Assembly (NCBI RefSeq): GCF_001570945.1
Contig: NZ_BCSQ01000018.1
Location: forward strand, 1-56,716
Reading direction: 5' to 3'
Length of the DNA stretch: 56,716 nt
From: Janibacter anophelis NBRC 107843
GTDB taxonomy: Bacteria; Actinomycetota; Actinomycetes; Actinomycetales; Dermatophilaceae
Position numbers and translations under genes: made by a program. The notes beneath the pieces are model-generated. The model was not told where the DNA came from and made no database searches. It saw nothing but the letters and a program-made list of their open reading frames with translations. Shown piece after piece: positions 42,552 to 51,224 of the stretch (position 1 is the stretch's first letter; each line of letters opens with the position of its first letter).

Positions 42552-42561
42552 GCGTCACACC

Positions 42562-42582
42562 ATAGTGTGCGAGACACACTAT
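42562..42582 (-). promoter_or_regulatory. PadR-type operator
   Basis: ATAGTGTG (42562-42569) and CACACTAT (42575-42582) form a perfect 8-bp inverted repeat around a 5-bp spacer, matching the ATGT-ACAT-like style of PadR sites. It is 11 bp upstream of the padR ATG, so it overlaps the likely -10 region; the transcript must have a very short leader. Confidence 0.75.
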
Positions 42583-42627
42583 TGTCCATCGCCCATTGAT
42601 GTCGCGTTGGATGGGTGGCGCACGGGC

Positions 42628-42736
42628 CGCGCATCCGCCCGGGGAAATGCGCGCCCATGGACCCCAGAACGCGCATTTCCCCGGGGAAATGCGCGCCAGT
42701 GGACCCGAGAACGCGCATCCGCCCGGGAAATGCGCG
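42628..42736. repeat. 42-bp phased palindrome array, locus 3 (three cores)
   Basis: Cores at 42628-42653, 42670-42695 and 42712-42736 (the last has lost one base). Starts are exactly 42 bp apart. The middle core is a perfect 26-bp palindrome of arms CGCGCATTTCCCC and GGGGAAATGCGCG. Spacers (CCCATGGACCCCAGAA and similar) differ from those in dnaX. The interval 42583-42852 holds no gene: only this array and the two hairpins behind pntB. Confidence 0.95.
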
Positions 42737-42765
42737 CCAGTGGACCCGTCGACACGGCATGACGA

Positions 42766-42802
42766 AGGGCGGCGCCCACCCCGATCGGGTGGGCGCCGCC
42801 CT
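42766..42802 (-). terminator. Terminator of the pntAB operon
   Basis: AGGGCGGCGCCCACC pairs with GGGTGGGCGCCGCCCT around CCGATC, giving a stem of about 15 bp, some 50 bases after the pntB stop. Confidence 0.8.
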
Positions 42803-42816
42803 GCGTCGCTTCGAGG

Positions 42817-42842
42817 CTCGCTGGCGCTCGCGCCTCAGCGAG
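42817..42842. repeat. CTCGCTG...CAGCGAG hairpin, intergenic repeat family
   Basis: CTCGCTG (42817-42823) and CAGCGAG (42836-42842) with GAGGC/GCCTC pairing partly overlapping. A relative of the elements at 50406, 51728 and 56628; sits just past the pntB stop. Confidence 0.5.
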
Positions 42843-42852
42843 CGACAGTCGG

Positions 42853-44301
42853 TCAGAGGGACTTGAGGATGTCCTCCACCCGGTCCTTGGCGTCGCCGAA
42901 GAGCATCTGGGTGTTGTCCCGGAAGAACAGCGGGTTCTGGACGCCCGCGTACCCCGTGGCCATGGAGCGCTTGAAGACGATGACGTCCTTGGCGTTCCAC
43001 ACCTCGAGCACCGGCATGCCCGCGATCGGGCTGGTCGGGTCCTCGGCAGCGGCCGGGTTGACCGTGTCGTTGGCGCCGATGACGAGGACGACATCGGTCT
43101 CGTCGAAGTCGTCGTTGATCTCGTCCATCTCGAGCACGACGTCGTAGGGCACCTTGGCCTCGGCGAGCAGGACGTTCATGTGACCGGGGAGGCGACCGGC
43201 GACCGGGTGGATGCCGAAGCGGACGTCCACCCCCTTCGCCCGCAGCTTGGCGGTGAGGTCGGCGACCGGGTACTGCGCCTGGGCCACCGCCATGCCGTAG
43301 CCCGGCGTGATGACCACGGACGACGCGTCGGAGAGCAGCTCAGCGACCTGCTCCGCCTGGACCTCACGGTGCTCGCCGTGGTCCTCGTCCCCGGAGGACT
43401 TCGGCGCCTCGGCACCGAAACCACCGGCGATGACGGAGATGAAGGAGCGGTTCATCGCCTTGCACATGATGTAGCTCAGGAAGGCACCGGAGGAGCCGAC
43501 GAGCGCACCCGTGACGATGAGCAGGTCGTTGGAGAGCATGAAGCCCGCCGCGGCCGCGGCCCAGCCCGAGTAGCTGTTGAGCATCGAGATGACGACCGGC
43601 ATGTCACCGCCGCCGATGGAGGCGACGAGGTGCCAGCCGAAGAGCAGCGCGATGACCGTCATGATCCCGAGCACCAGGAGCGAAGGGGTGATGACGTAGA
43701 CGACGCAGAGCGCGATCGAGACGAGCACGGCGAGCAGGTTGAGCCAGTGGCGCGCCGGCAGCACGAGCGGAGCGGACTTCATCTTCTCGCTGAGCTTGAG
43801 GTAGGCCACGACCGAGCCGGTGAAGGTGACCGCACCGATGAAGACGCCGATGAAGACCTCGCCGTTGTGGATCCCGACCATGTCGAGGGCCTCGAGGCGC
43901 TTGTGCTCGGCGACGGCCTCGGGGCTGTCGCCGTGCGAGGCGAAGAAGGTGTTGTAGCCGACGAGCACGGCGGCCAGACCGACGAAGGAGTGCATCATCG
44001 CGATGAGCTGCGGCATGCCGGTCATCTCGACGCGGCGGGCGATGCGCACACCGACGGCCGCACCGAGGGCCATGGTGATGACGAGGACGCCCAGCCCCCA
44101 CTTGCCGGCGTCGGTGGCCGGACCGTCGGAGTAGACCCCGTCGATGACCAGGGCGATCGTGGCCAAGAGAGCGATGGCCATGCCGGCCATGCCGAACCAG
44201 TTGCCGTGCTTGGCCGTCTCGTGCTTGCTCAGGCCGGCGAGGGAGAGGATGAAGAGGAGCGCCGCGACGATGTAGGCGGCGGTGACGACGGTGGACAGCA
44301 C
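42853..44301 (-). CDS. pntB: NAD(P) transhydrogenase subunit beta
   Basis: Proton-translocating transhydrogenase, NADP(H)-binding subunit, 482 residues. About nine membrane helices occupy the first 270 residues (domain II), including the [20 protein letters not shown] segment. The C-terminal domain III binds [22 protein letters not shown] and the [10 protein letters not shown] motif. Start is GTG at 44301, three bases after the pntA stop. Ends [16 protein letters not shown] as in the family. Cell membrane; generates NADPH using the proton gradient. Confidence 0.96.
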   Translation of the reverse strand: MLSTVVTAAYIVAALLFILSLAGLSKHETAKHGNWFGMAGMAIALLATIALVIDGVYSDGPATDAGKWGLGVLVITMALGAAVGVRIARRVEMTGMPQLIAMMHSFVGLAAVLVGYNTFFASHGDSPEAVAEHKRLEALDMVGIHNGEVFIGVFIGAVTFTGSVVAYLKLSEKMKSAPLVLPARHWLNLLAVLVSIALCVVYVITPSLLVLGIMTVIALLFGWHLVASIGGGDMPVVISMLNSYSGWAAAAAGFMLSNDLLIVTGALVGSSGAFLSYIMCKAMNRSFISVIAGGFGAEAPKSSGDEDHGEHREVQAEQVAELLSDASSVVITPGYGMAVAQAQYPVADLTAKLRAKGVDVRFGIHPVAGRLPGHMNVLLAEAKVPYDVVLEMDEINDDFDETDVVLVIGANDTVNPAAAEDPTSPIAGMPVLEVWNAKDVIVFKRSMATGYAGVQNPLFFRDNTQMLFGDAKDRVEDILKSL

Positions 44302-44304
44302 GAC

Positions 44305-45837
44305 TCAGCCCTTCCGGAACATGTTGAGCATCCGGTTCGTGACCGTGAAGCCACCGAAGACGTTGATGCTGGCGAAGAAGATGGCAGCTGCGGCGATGAC
44401 CTGGATGACGATGTTGGACGAGGTCACCTGCAGCAGTGCGCCGACGACGATGATCCCGGAGATCGCATTGGTCACCGACATCAGCGGCGTGTGCAGCGCG
44501 TGCGCGACGTTGCCGATGACGTAGAAGCCGATGACCACGGCCAGCGCGAAGACGATGAAGTGGGACAGGAAGGCCGTCGGCATGAAGGCGGCGGCGATGA
44601 GGAAGAGGAGCGCCGCACCTCCGATGAGCCAGAACTTGCGGTTGGGGTCGACGACCTTTTCCGGCTGCGGCTCGGCGGGGGCCGCAGCTGCGGCCGGGGC
44701 CTTGGGGGCGGCCGAGACCTGCACGGGCGGCGGTGGCCAGAGCGTCTCGCTGTCCTTGGTCACGGTCATGCCGCGCACGACCGTGTCCTCCATGTCGAGG
44801 ACCGGCTGGCCGTCCTTGTCCGGCGTCACCAGCTTGAGCAGGTTGACGATGTTGGTGCCGTAGAGCTGGCTGGCCTGCGTGGGCAGGCGACCGGCCAGGT
44901 CGGTGTAGCCGATGATGCGCACACCGTTGTCGGTGACGACCCGCTCGTCCGCGACGGAGCCGGCGACATTGCCGCCCGAGCCTGCCGCCATGTCGACGAT
45001 GACCGAGCCGGGCTTCATCGAGGCGACCATCTCCTCGGTGATCAGGCGCGGAGCCGGCTTGCCGGGGATCAGGGCCGTCGTGATGATGATGTCGACGTCC
45101 TTGGCCTGCTCGGCGTAGAGCTCGGCGGCCTTGCGGTTGAAGTCCTCGCCGGTCTCCTTGGCGTAGCCGTCGGTGGAGACCTCCTGCTCGATGTCGATCT
45201 CGAGGAACTCGGCGCCCATCGACTCGACCTGCTCGGCCACCTCGGGCCGCACGTCGAAGGCGCGCACGATCGCGCCGAGCGACCCGGCGGCACCGATGGC
45301 CGCGAGGCCGGCGACGCCGGCGCCGCAGACGAGGACCTTGGCCGGCGGGACCTTGCCCGCGGCCGTGACCTGGCCGGTGAAGAGGCCGCCGAACTCGTGC
45401 GCGGACTCCACGACCGCGCGGTAGCCCGCGATGTTGGCCATGGAGGAGAGCACGTCGAGCGACTGCGCACGCGAGATGCGCGGCACGGCGTCCATCGCGA
45501 GCGCGGTGACGCCCTGGGCACGCAGCGCCTCGACCTTGTCGGGGTTGAGGGCCGGCGCGAGCAGCGAGGCGAGGATCGCGCCGGACGCCAGGCGCGACAC
45601 CTCCTCGTCGGAGGGCGCGTTGACCTTGGCGACGACATCGCTCGCCCAGACCTGGTCGGCGGGCTCGAGGGTCGCACCGGCGTCGACGTAGGCCTGGTCC
45701 GGGTAGGCAGAGGCCTCACCGGCGCCGGACTCCACGACGACGTCGTATCCGAGCTTGATCAGCTGCTCGACCGTTTTGGGGGTCGCCGCGACGCGGGTTT
45801 CTCCGCGCTTCGACTCCTTGGGCACGCCAAGTCGCAT
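44305..45837 (-). CDS. pntA: NAD(P) transhydrogenase subunit alpha (single-chain type)
   Basis: A 510-residue alpha subunit carrying both parts that are separate genes in some actinobacteria. Domain I (about 1-370) binds NAD(H): [16 protein letters not shown] at the start, the Rossmann [18 protein letters not shown], and the mobile loop near [12 protein letters not shown] Pro/Ala linker follows, then four membrane helices (about 400-500). AGGAG sits five bases before the ATG at 45837; an upstream in-frame GTG overlaps that site and is not used. Operon with pntB. Confidence 0.95.
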   Translation of the reverse strand: MRLGVPKESKRGETRVAATPKTVEQLIKLGYDVVVESGAGEASAYPDQAYVDAGATLEPADQVWASDVVAKVNAPSDEEVSRLASGAILASLLAPALNPDKVEALRAQGVTALAMDAVPRISRAQSLDVLSSMANIAGYRAVVESAHEFGGLFTGQVTAAGKVPPAKVLVCGAGVAGLAAIGAAGSLGAIVRAFDVRPEVAEQVESMGAEFLEIDIEQEVSTDGYAKETGEDFNRKAAELYAEQAKDVDIIITTALIPGKPAPRLITEEMVASMKPGSVIVDMAAGSGGNVAGSVADERVVTDNGVRIIGYTDLAGRLPTQASQLYGTNIVNLLKLVTPDKDGQPVLDMEDTVVRGMTVTKDSETLWPPPPVQVSAAPKAPAAAAAPAEPQPEKVVDPNRKFWLIGGAALLFLIAAAFMPTAFLSHFIVFALAVVIGFYVIGNVAHALHTPLMSVTNAISGIIVVGALLQVTSSNIVIQVIAAAAIFFASINVFGGFTVTNRMLNMFRKG

Positions 45838-45960
45838 CGTCACTCCTGGTCAGGGGTGTGGGTGTGGTTCAGGGCAACCTACGACAGGGCGCAATGCGGT
45901 GTCAGCGTTTGTGACGGGGACGATGATCACACGCCACAACGTGAGACGGGGCAACGCCAT

Positions 45961-45988
45961 TGGCGCTCAGGGGCTGGCGCTCAGGGGC
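45961..45988. repeat. 14-bp direct repeat next to the acidic micro-protein gene
   Basis: TGGCGCTCAGGGGC occurs twice in tandem (45961-45974, 45975-45988), followed by a partial third copy that contains the stop codon of the acidic micro-protein gene. The stretch 45844-45960 holds no gene and probably the pntA promoter. Confidence 0.8.
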
Positions 45989-45995
45989 TAGGCGC

Positions 45996-46124
45996 TCAGG
46001 CGCGCTCGTCCTCGTCGAGGTCCTCGTCGTCGACCTGGTCGCCGTCGAGATCGGAGGCGGCGAGGGCCGCCTCGCGGGCAGCCTCCTCGTCCTCCCAGAC
46101 CGTGTGCGAAGGATCGGTGCTCAC
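45996..46124 (-). CDS. Acidic 42-residue micro-protein
   Basis: A GTG-initiated frame encoding MSTDPSHTVWEDEEAAREAA and then DLDGDQVDDEDLDEDERA at the end. It is strongly acidic and disordered-looking, with one Trp. Codon bias (G/C at third positions) fits a real gene. I do not recognise it. It is divergent from the ThDP enzyme gene by about 40 bp. It could be a nucleic-acid mimic or a chance frame; confidence is moderate. Confidence 0.5.
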   Translation of the reverse strand: MSTDPSHTVWEDEEAAREAALAASDLDGDQVDDEDLDEDERA

Positions 46125-46165
46125 TCCGCCAGTGTAGATGGACTACTGACGGGTAACCTAGAGGC

Positions 46166-47818
46166 GTGGAGCACTACGACGAGGTCAGTGGCGGCATGCG
46201 GGCCGTCTCCGCGGCGGCCGCCCACGGGGTGGAGACGATGTTCACCCTCTCGGGCGCGCACGTCTTCCCCCTGTACGACGGGGCGGTGACGTCCGACCCG
46301 CCGATGCGACTGCTCGACGTGCGGCACGAGCAGACCGCCGTCTTCGCCGCGGAGGCGACCGGCAAGCTCACCCGCACCCCCGGGCTCGCCGTCCTCACCG
46401 CGGGCCCCGGCGTCACCAACGGCGTCAGCGCGATCACGCAGGCGCACTTCAGCGGTGCTCCGCTCGTCGTCCTCGGCGGCCGCGCGGCCTCCTTCTCCTG
46501 GGGACGCGGAGCCCTGCAGGAGTTCGACCACCCGAGCGTCCTCGGGCCGATCACCAAGCGGGCGGCGACCGTGGGCTCGGTCGACAAGATCGCCGACGAG
46601 GTCGACGAGGCCTTCCGCCTGGCCGCGGCCCCGCACCGTGGCCCCGTCTTCCTCGACGTGCCGATGGACGAGCTCTTCGGCGACGCCGAGGACCGGCCCG
46701 TCGCGGCCGGCACCACGGCGCCACACCCGCCCGAGGCCGGCGACGTCGACGCCATCGCCCGGCTGCTGGCCGGCGCGGAGCGTCCGCTCGTCATCCTCGG
46801 CACCGACGTGTGGAGCGACGGCGCCGACGAGCCCGCTCGACGCTGCGTCACCGACCTCGGGCTGCCCACGATCACCAACGGCATGGGTCGCGGGATCCTG
46901 CCCGCCGGGCACGAGCTGCTCGTGGGCAAGGCCCGCCGCAGCGCGGTCGGTGGGTGCGACCTCGCGATCGTCGTCGGCACGCCGCTCGACTTCCGCCTCG
47001 GGTACGGATCGTTCGGCGGGCAGGGCGGGGCGCCCGAGGCGCAGGTCGTGCACGTGGCCGACTCCCCCGGCCAGCTGAGCACGCACGCGCAGCCGGCCGC
47101 GACCGCGGCCGGCGACCTCACCTCCTTCTTCGACCAGCTCCAGGCAGCCGTCGAGGCCCTCCCCCACACCGACTGGTCGGCCTGGGCAGACGGACTCTCC
47201 CAGGAGGCCGCCTCCCGCGCCGCGCAGGACCGCGAGCTGCTCACCAGCCCGGTCGCGCCCATCCACCCGGCGCGGATCTACGGCGAGCTGGTGCCGCGTC
47301 TGGCCGATGACGCGGTCGTCATCGGCGACGGCGGCGACTTCGTCTCGTGGGCGGGGCGATTCGTCGAGCCCTCCCGGCCGGGACGCTGGCTCGACCCCGG
47401 CCCCTTCGGCTGCCTGGGCGCCGGCCTCGGTGCGGCGATCGCGGCCCGCATCGCCCACCCTTCGTCCCAGGTCGTGCTGCTCCTCGGCGACGGCGCCTCC
47501 GGCATGTCGCTCATGGACGTCGACACCCTCGTGCGGCACGGCCTGCCCGTCGTCATGGTCATGGGCAACAACGGCGCGTGGGGCCTGGAGAAGCAGCCGA
47601 TGCAGATGCTCTACGGCTACGACGTCGCGGCCGACCTCGCCCCGGGCACGCGATACGACCAGGTCGTCACGGCCCTCGGCGGTGGCGGCGAGCTCGTCAC
47701 CGACCCGGCGCAGATCGGACCGGCGCTGGACCGGGCCTTCGCCTCCGGCGTGCCCTACCTGGTCAACATCGTCACCGACCCCGAGATCCCCTACCCCCGG
47801 TCGACGACGGGGATGTGA
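46166..47818 (+). CDS. ThDP-dependent enzyme, IlvG/acetolactate synthase-like
   Basis: A 550-residue ThDP enzyme resembling Rv1820 (IlvG) of M. tuberculosis. N-terminal PYR domain with FTLSGAHVFPLYDG and the catalytic-Glu motif RHEQTAVFAAEA; central TPP domain around 190-320; C-terminal PP domain with the ThDP motif GDG (in LLLGDGASGMSLMDVDTL) and NNGAWGLEK about 25 residues on. No regulatory ilvN neighbour, so a catabolic or side-reaction carboligase is as likely as branched-chain amino-acid synthesis. GTG start at 46166. Confidence 0.85.
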   Translation: MEHYDEVSGGMRAVSAAAAHGVETMFTLSGAHVFPLYDGAVTSDPPMRLLDVRHEQTAVFAAEATGKLTRTPGLAVLTAGPGVTNGVSAITQAHFSGAPLVVLGGRAASFSWGRGALQEFDHPSVLGPITKRAATVGSVDKIADEVDEAFRLAAAPHRGPVFLDVPMDELFGDAEDRPVAAGTTAPHPPEAGDVDAIARLLAGAERPLVILGTDVWSDGADEPARRCVTDLGLPTITNGMGRGILPAGHELLVGKARRSAVGGCDLAIVVGTPLDFRLGYGSFGGQGGAPEAQVVHVADSPGQLSTHAQPAATAAGDLTSFFDQLQAAVEALPHTDWSAWADGLSQEAASRAAQDRELLTSPVAPIHPARIYGELVPRLADDAVVIGDGGDFVSWAGRFVEPSRPGRWLDPGPFGCLGAGLGAAIAARIAHPSSQVVLLLGDGASGMSLMDVDTLVRHGLPVVMVMGNNGAWGLEKQPMQMLYGYDVAADLAPGTRYDQVVTALGGGGELVTDPAQIGPALDRAFASGVPYLVNIVTDPEIPYPRSTTGM

Positions 47819-47840
47819 CCCCGCCCGCGGGTCGGCCACA

Positions 47841-47920
47841 AACTATGGCTGGCTACACCTGCGATCGTCAGCCAGAGCACGTGGTGTGGCCGACCATCCA
47901 AGGTGCAGCCAGCCACAGTT
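47841..47920. terminator. Long imperfect inverted repeat between convergent genes
   Basis: AACTATGGCTGGCTACACCT (47841-47860) pairs with AGGTGCAGCCAGCCACAGTT (47901-47920), two mismatches in 20. It lies between the ThDP enzyme gene and the lipoprotein gene and probably terminates both. The right arm ends CAGTTCGT, like the hairpins at 41144-41234. Confidence 0.6.
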
Positions 47921-47965
47921 CGTTTGGGGCGGGCCGGCCGGCGGGTCACAGACGAAGGGAGCGCC

Positions 47966-48313
47966 TCACGAGCTCGGGCTCGGCGTCACCTGGTCGTCGT
48001 TCGCGAAGTTCAGACTGGCCCTGCCGTCGGTGATCTCGGTGACGGTCACGGTCATGCCGATCGAGGTCCCGTCCGGCATCGCCCAGCTGCAGGTGGTCGT
48101 CGCATCGACCTGCGCGGACAGCGGGTCGGGGCACTCGAGGGTCGAGCCCACCGGCATCTTCGGCCCGATGAGCCGCTCGGCCTGGGAGGTGATGTCCGCC
48201 GGCTGGACCGTCGGCCCGCTCACGCTCTCCGGGGGCGGGTCCGTGTCGGCGCCGCACCCGGCCGCGAAGGTCGCGCAGAGCAGGGTCAGGACGGTGACGC
48301 TGGCGACACGCAC
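47966..48313 (-). CDS. DUF4333 lipoprotein
   Basis: A 115-residue lipoprotein. Signal peptide MRVASVTVLTLLCATFAAGC with lipobox Cys20, then a DUF4333 domain: LECPDPLSAQVDATTTCSW and GMTVTVTEITDGRASLNF. The two conserved Cys (about 59 and 72) can form the family disulfide. GAGAGGA precedes the GTG at 48313. Extracytoplasmic; function unknown. Confidence 0.85.
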   Translation of the reverse strand: MRVASVTVLTLLCATFAAGCGADTDPPPESVSGPTVQPADITSQAERLIGPKMPVGSTLECPDPLSAQVDATTTCSWAMPDGTSIGMTVTVTEITDGRASLNFANDDQVTPSPSS

Positions 48314-48370
48314 GGTGTTCCTCTCGAGACGGTGCACGGTGGGCGCCACGCTACTGGGAGACTGCCTGCC

Positions 48371-49588
48371 ATGCGCCAGATCCGACAGAGCCGCAAGTTG
48401 AGGGACGTCCGCTACGACGTGCGGGGGCCGATCCTCGTCGAGGCACAGCGACTGGAGGCCGAGGGACACAAGATCCTCAAGCTCAACATCGGCAACACCG
48501 CCCCCTTCGGCTTCGAGGCGCCCGAGGCGATCGTCGCCGACATGACCCGGCACCTGCCGGACGCGCAGGGCTATGTCGACAGCAAGGGCATCTACTCCGC
48601 CCGCACGGCCGTCGCGCAGTACTACCAGTCCCGCGGGCTCAAGGAGACGACCGTCGAGGACGTCTACATCGGCAACGGCGTCTCCGAGCTGATCACGATG
48701 GTGCTGCAGGCCTTCGTCGACGACGGCAACGAGATCCTCATCCCGGCTCCGGACTACCCGCTGTGGACCGGCGCCGTCTCGCTCGCCGGCGGCACCCCGG
48801 TGCACTACCGCTGCGACGAGGCGAACGGCTGGAACCCCGATCTGGCGGACATCGAGTCCAAGATCACCGACAACACCCACGCGATCGTCATCATCAACCC
48901 CAACAACCCGACGGGCGCGGTGTACTCGGCCGAGATCGTGCGCGGTCTGGTCGACATCGCCCGCCGCCACGACCTCGTCGTCATGGCCGACGAGATCTAC
49001 GAGAAGATCGTCTTCGACGACGCCGTCCACCACCACGCGGCCGAGTACGCCGGCGACGACGTGCTGTGCCTGACCTTTTCGGGCCTGTCCAAGGCGTACC
49101 GCGTGTGCGGCTACCGCGCCGGCTGGGTGATGATCTCCGGTCCGCGGCACCAGGCGAGCGACTTCCTCGAGGGCCTGACCCTGCTGGCCAACATGCGCAT
49201 GTGCTCCAACGTCCCGGCCCAGCACGCGATCCAGACCGCGCTCGGCGGCTACCAGTCGATCAACGAGCTCATCGTCCCGGGCGGGCGCTACCACGACCAG
49301 ATCAAGCTGGCCTCGCGCCTGCTCAACGAGATCCCCGGCGTCAGCTGTGTCGAGCCCAAGGGCGCGCTGTACTGCTTCCCGCGCCTGGACCCCGAGGTCT
49401 ACCGGATCGAGGACGACGAGGCATTCGTCATCGACCTGCTGCGGGCGAAGAAGATCCTCGTCACCCACGGCACGGGCTTCAACTGGCCCACGCCTGACCA
49501 CTTCCGCCTCGTCACGCTGCCCGACGAGGACGTGCTCACCGAGGCCATCGGCCGGATCGCCGAGTTCCTCGAGACCCGACGGGCGTGA
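48371..49588 (+). CDS. alaT: Class I/II aminotransferase, AlaT-like
   Basis: PLP-dependent alanine/glutamate-pyruvate aminotransferase family, 405 residues. Start RQIRQSRKLRDVRYDVRGPI and the LNIGNTAPFGFEAPE segment are the AlaT hallmark. Also seen are NPNNPTGAVYS, MADEIYEKIVF, and the PLP Lys in SGLSKAYRVCGYRAGW. Predicted to make alanine from pyruvate and glutamate. Divergent from the DUF4333 gene. Its stop overlaps crcB1 (GTGA), an unexpected pairing with fluoride exporters. Confidence 0.94.
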   Translation: MRQIRQSRKLRDVRYDVRGPILVEAQRLEAEGHKILKLNIGNTAPFGFEAPEAIVADMTRHLPDAQGYVDSKGIYSARTAVAQYYQSRGLKETTVEDVYIGNGVSELITMVLQAFVDDGNEILIPAPDYPLWTGAVSLAGGTPVHYRCDEANGWNPDLADIESKITDNTHAIVIINPNNPTGAVYSAEIVRGLVDIARRHDLVVMADEIYEKIVFDDAVHHHAAEYAGDDVLCLTFSGLSKAYRVCGYRAGWVMISGPRHQASDFLEGLTLLANMRMCSNVPAQHAIQTALGGYQSINELIVPGGRYHDQIKLASRLLNEIPGVSCVEPKGALYCFPRLDPEVYRIEDDEAFVIDLLRAKKILVTHGTGFNWPTPDHFRLVTLPDEDVLTEAIGRIAEFLETRRA

Positions 49589-50031
49589 GCGAGGGCGTCG
49601 CCGCGGGGCGCGACATGGTCGTGTCGAAGGGGGGAACCCTCGCCGCCGTCGCGGCCGGCGGGGCGATCGGCTCGCTGGGGCGTTGGGGCGCAGGGCTGCT
49701 CGCCCCCGGCGCGGTCTGGCCGACCCTGCTCGTCAACGTCACGGGAGCCCTGGCGATGGGGCTGCTCGTCGCCTGGCTCGCCGCCGGCGAACGCCATCCC
49801 CTCGTACGACCCGCCGTCTCGGTCGGACTGCTCGGTGGCTGGACCACCTACTCCTCCTTCGCCCTGGACGCGCACGGCCTGGCCGGTGACGGGCGCGGCG
49901 GTCTGCTCGCCTACCTCGCACTCACCCTGGGGCTCGGTCTCGGCGCCGCGCTGCTCGGCCTCGTCGTCGGCGACCGGCTCTGGCACACCTCGGCCTCGGC
50001 CGACGAGGCCGTCGCGGAGGAGGAGCTGTGA
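49585..50031 (+). CDS. crcB: Fluoride channel CrcB/Fluc, subunit 1
   Basis: A 148-residue four-helix membrane protein of the Fluc family: GGAIGSLGRWGAGL, VNVTGALAMGLL with the pore Asn, and GLLGGWTTYSSFALD with the Phe-box/central-sodium TTYSSF motif. It exports fluoride as a dual-topology dimer. GTG start inside the alaT stop; its own stop overlaps crcB2, so the pair likely forms a heterodimer. There is no room for a fluoride riboswitch between these genes. Confidence 0.93.
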   Translation: MSEGVAAGRDMVVSKGGTLAAVAAGGAIGSLGRWGAGLLAPGAVWPTLLVNVTGALAMGLLVAWLAAGERHPLVRPAVSVGLLGGWTTYSSFALDAHGLAGDGRGGLLAYLALTLGLGLGAALLGLVVGDRLWHTSASADEAVAEEEL

Positions 50032-50384
50032 CCGCGCTGCTCGTCGCGCTCGGCGCGGCGCTCGGGGCCGCCGCACGACACCTGGTCGTGACCTCCCTTC
50101 GCTCTCGTGGGGCCACGGCCGCGGGCGGTGTGCTGGTCGTCAACGCGACCGGCTCCCTGCTGCTCGGGCTCGTCGCCGGCCATGCCTCCGGCGCGGCCCC
50201 GGGGTGGCTGCTGCCCTTGGTGGGCGTGGGCTTCTGCGGCGCGTACACGACCTTCGCCACGCACGCCGTCGAGGTGGTCTCCGCGGCCCGGACGGGCCGG
50301 ACGCGGCACGCGGTCGCCGACGTCGCCCTCAACCTCGCCCTCGGGATCGCGCTCGTCTCCCTCGGCTGGGCCATCACAGTGTAG
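50028..50384 (+). CDS. crcB: Fluoride channel CrcB/Fluc, subunit 2
   Basis: A 118-residue second Fluc subunit: GAALGAAARHLV, VNATGSLLLGLV and GFCGAYTTFATHAVE, which replaces YSSF with FATH. Four membrane helices. Starts GTG at 50028 in the stop of crcB1. Paired, non-identical crcB genes are common in Gram-positive bacteria and make antiparallel heterodimers. Confidence 0.93.
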   Translation: MTALLVALGAALGAAARHLVVTSLRSRGATAAGGVLVVNATGSLLLGLVAGHASGAAPGWLLPLVGVGFCGAYTTFATHAVEVVSAARTGRTRHAVADVALNLALGIALVSLGWAITV

Positions 50385-50405
50385 GGACCGGGGTCTCGAG
50401 GCTCC

Positions 50406-50436
50406 TCGCTGGCGCTCATCGCTCCTCGACCAGCGA
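50406..50436. repeat. TCGCTGG...CCAGCGA intergenic hairpin
   Basis: TCGCTGG (50406-50412) and CCAGCGA (50430-50436) flank GCTC repeats; the element starts with CTCGAGGCTCCTCG. It is a variant of the GAGACGCTCGCTGAGCG family also seen at 51728 and 56628, in the gap between crcB2 and sodA. Confidence 0.5.
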
Positions 50437-50456
50437 AAGCAGGAGCACGACGTGAC

Positions 50457-50495
50457 GAAGGGAGGGACCCACCAGGTGGTGAGTCCCTCCCTTCG
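50457..50495 (-). terminator. Terminator between crcB2 and sodA
   Basis: GAAGGGAGGGAC pairs with GTCCCTCCCTTC, extended by CCACC/GGTGG inside. It lies 12 bases after the sodA stop and may serve both convergent units. Confidence 0.8.
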
Positions 50496-50506
50496 ACGTC
50501 GGGCCG

Positions 50507-51103
50507 TCAGGCCTTCTTGGCCGCCTCGAGGCGCGCGGAGACGTCGTTCCAGTTGACGATGTCCCACAGCTTCTCGATGTAGTCCGGCTTCACGTTCTTG
50601 TACTGCAGGTAGTACGCGTGCTCCCAGGCGTCGAAGGCCAGGAGCGGCGTCATGCCGGCAGCGACGTTGCCGTGGTGGTCGTAGACCTGGGTGACGAGGA
50701 GGCGCTGGCCGAGCGGCTCCCAGGCCAGGACGCCCCAGCCCGAACCCTGCGTGGTCTGCGTCGCCGCGGTCAGCTGCGCGCGGAACTTGTCGAAGGAACC
50801 GAAGTGCTCGTCGATCGCGGTGCCGAGGGCGCCGTCGGGCTTGTCGCCACCGTCCGGGGAGAGGTTCTCCCAGAAGATCGAGTGCAGCACGTGCCCGGAG
50901 ACGTTGAAGGCCAGCGTCTTTTCCAGGCCGACGATCCCACTGAGGTCGCCCTTGTCGCGGGCCTCCGCGATCTTCTCCGTGGTGTCGTTGGCGCCCTTGA
51001 CGTAGGTCGCGTGGTGCTTGTCGTGGTGCAGCTCGAGGATCTCGCCGCTCATGGCGGGCTCGAGTGCTCCGTAGTCGTAGGGGAGATCGGGAAGGGTGTA
51101 CAT
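50507..51103 (-). CDS. sodA: Superoxide dismutase (Fe/Mn family)
   Basis: Converts superoxide to peroxide and oxygen. The 198-residue protein has metal ligands H26 in ELHHDKHH, His in [12 protein letters not shown], and Asp and His in [11 protein letters not shown]. The segment QVYDHHGN resembles the M. tuberculosis Fe enzyme region, but metal choice cannot be settled by sequence alone. GGAGG sits six bases before the ATG at 51103. No signal peptide. Divergent from marR. Confidence 0.95.
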   Translation of the reverse strand: MYTLPDLPYDYGALEPAMSGEILELHHDKHHATYVKGANDTTEKIAEARDKGDLSGIVGLEKTLAFNVSGHVLHSIFWENLSPDGGDKPDGALGTAIDEHFGSFDKFRAQLTAATQTTQGSGWGVLAWEPLGQRLLVTQVYDHHGNVAAGMTPLLAFDAWEHAYYLQYKNVKPDYIEKLWDIVNWNDVSARLEAAKKA

Positions 51104-51200
51104 GGAACCTCCGTGATTGACGGGTGCTGTGCTTCCTACCCTTCCACGCTCTCGTCATGCGGTCCATGAAAGGTCACCCTCACCGGACCGGACGGCGATG

Positions 51201-51217
51201 GTGGGACGTCCTACAAT
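51201..51217 (+). promoter_or_regulatory. marR operator and -10 box
   Basis: A palindrome GTgGGAcgTCCtAC (51201-51214) overlaps the -10 TACAAT (51212-51217). The ATG is only seven bases further on, so the transcript is probably leaderless. The sequence GGACGTCCTA and following ATCTG recur in front of icmF. Confidence 0.65.
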
Positions 51218-51224
51218 CTGCGGC

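Noticed and set aside
42628-42736. CRISPR array
   Set aside because: Repeats are perfect palindromes of 26 bp with 16-bp, similar spacers; spacers are too short and no cas genes are present.
43180-46137. A 985-codon open frame on the plus strand across pntB and pntA
   Set aside because: Low-complexity Asp/Arg/Gly/Val shadow of two well-identified genes; no ribosome-binding site and no family.
49560-49600. Fluoride riboswitch before crcB
   Set aside because: The crcB start overlaps the alaT stop, so there is no untranslated leader in which it could fold.
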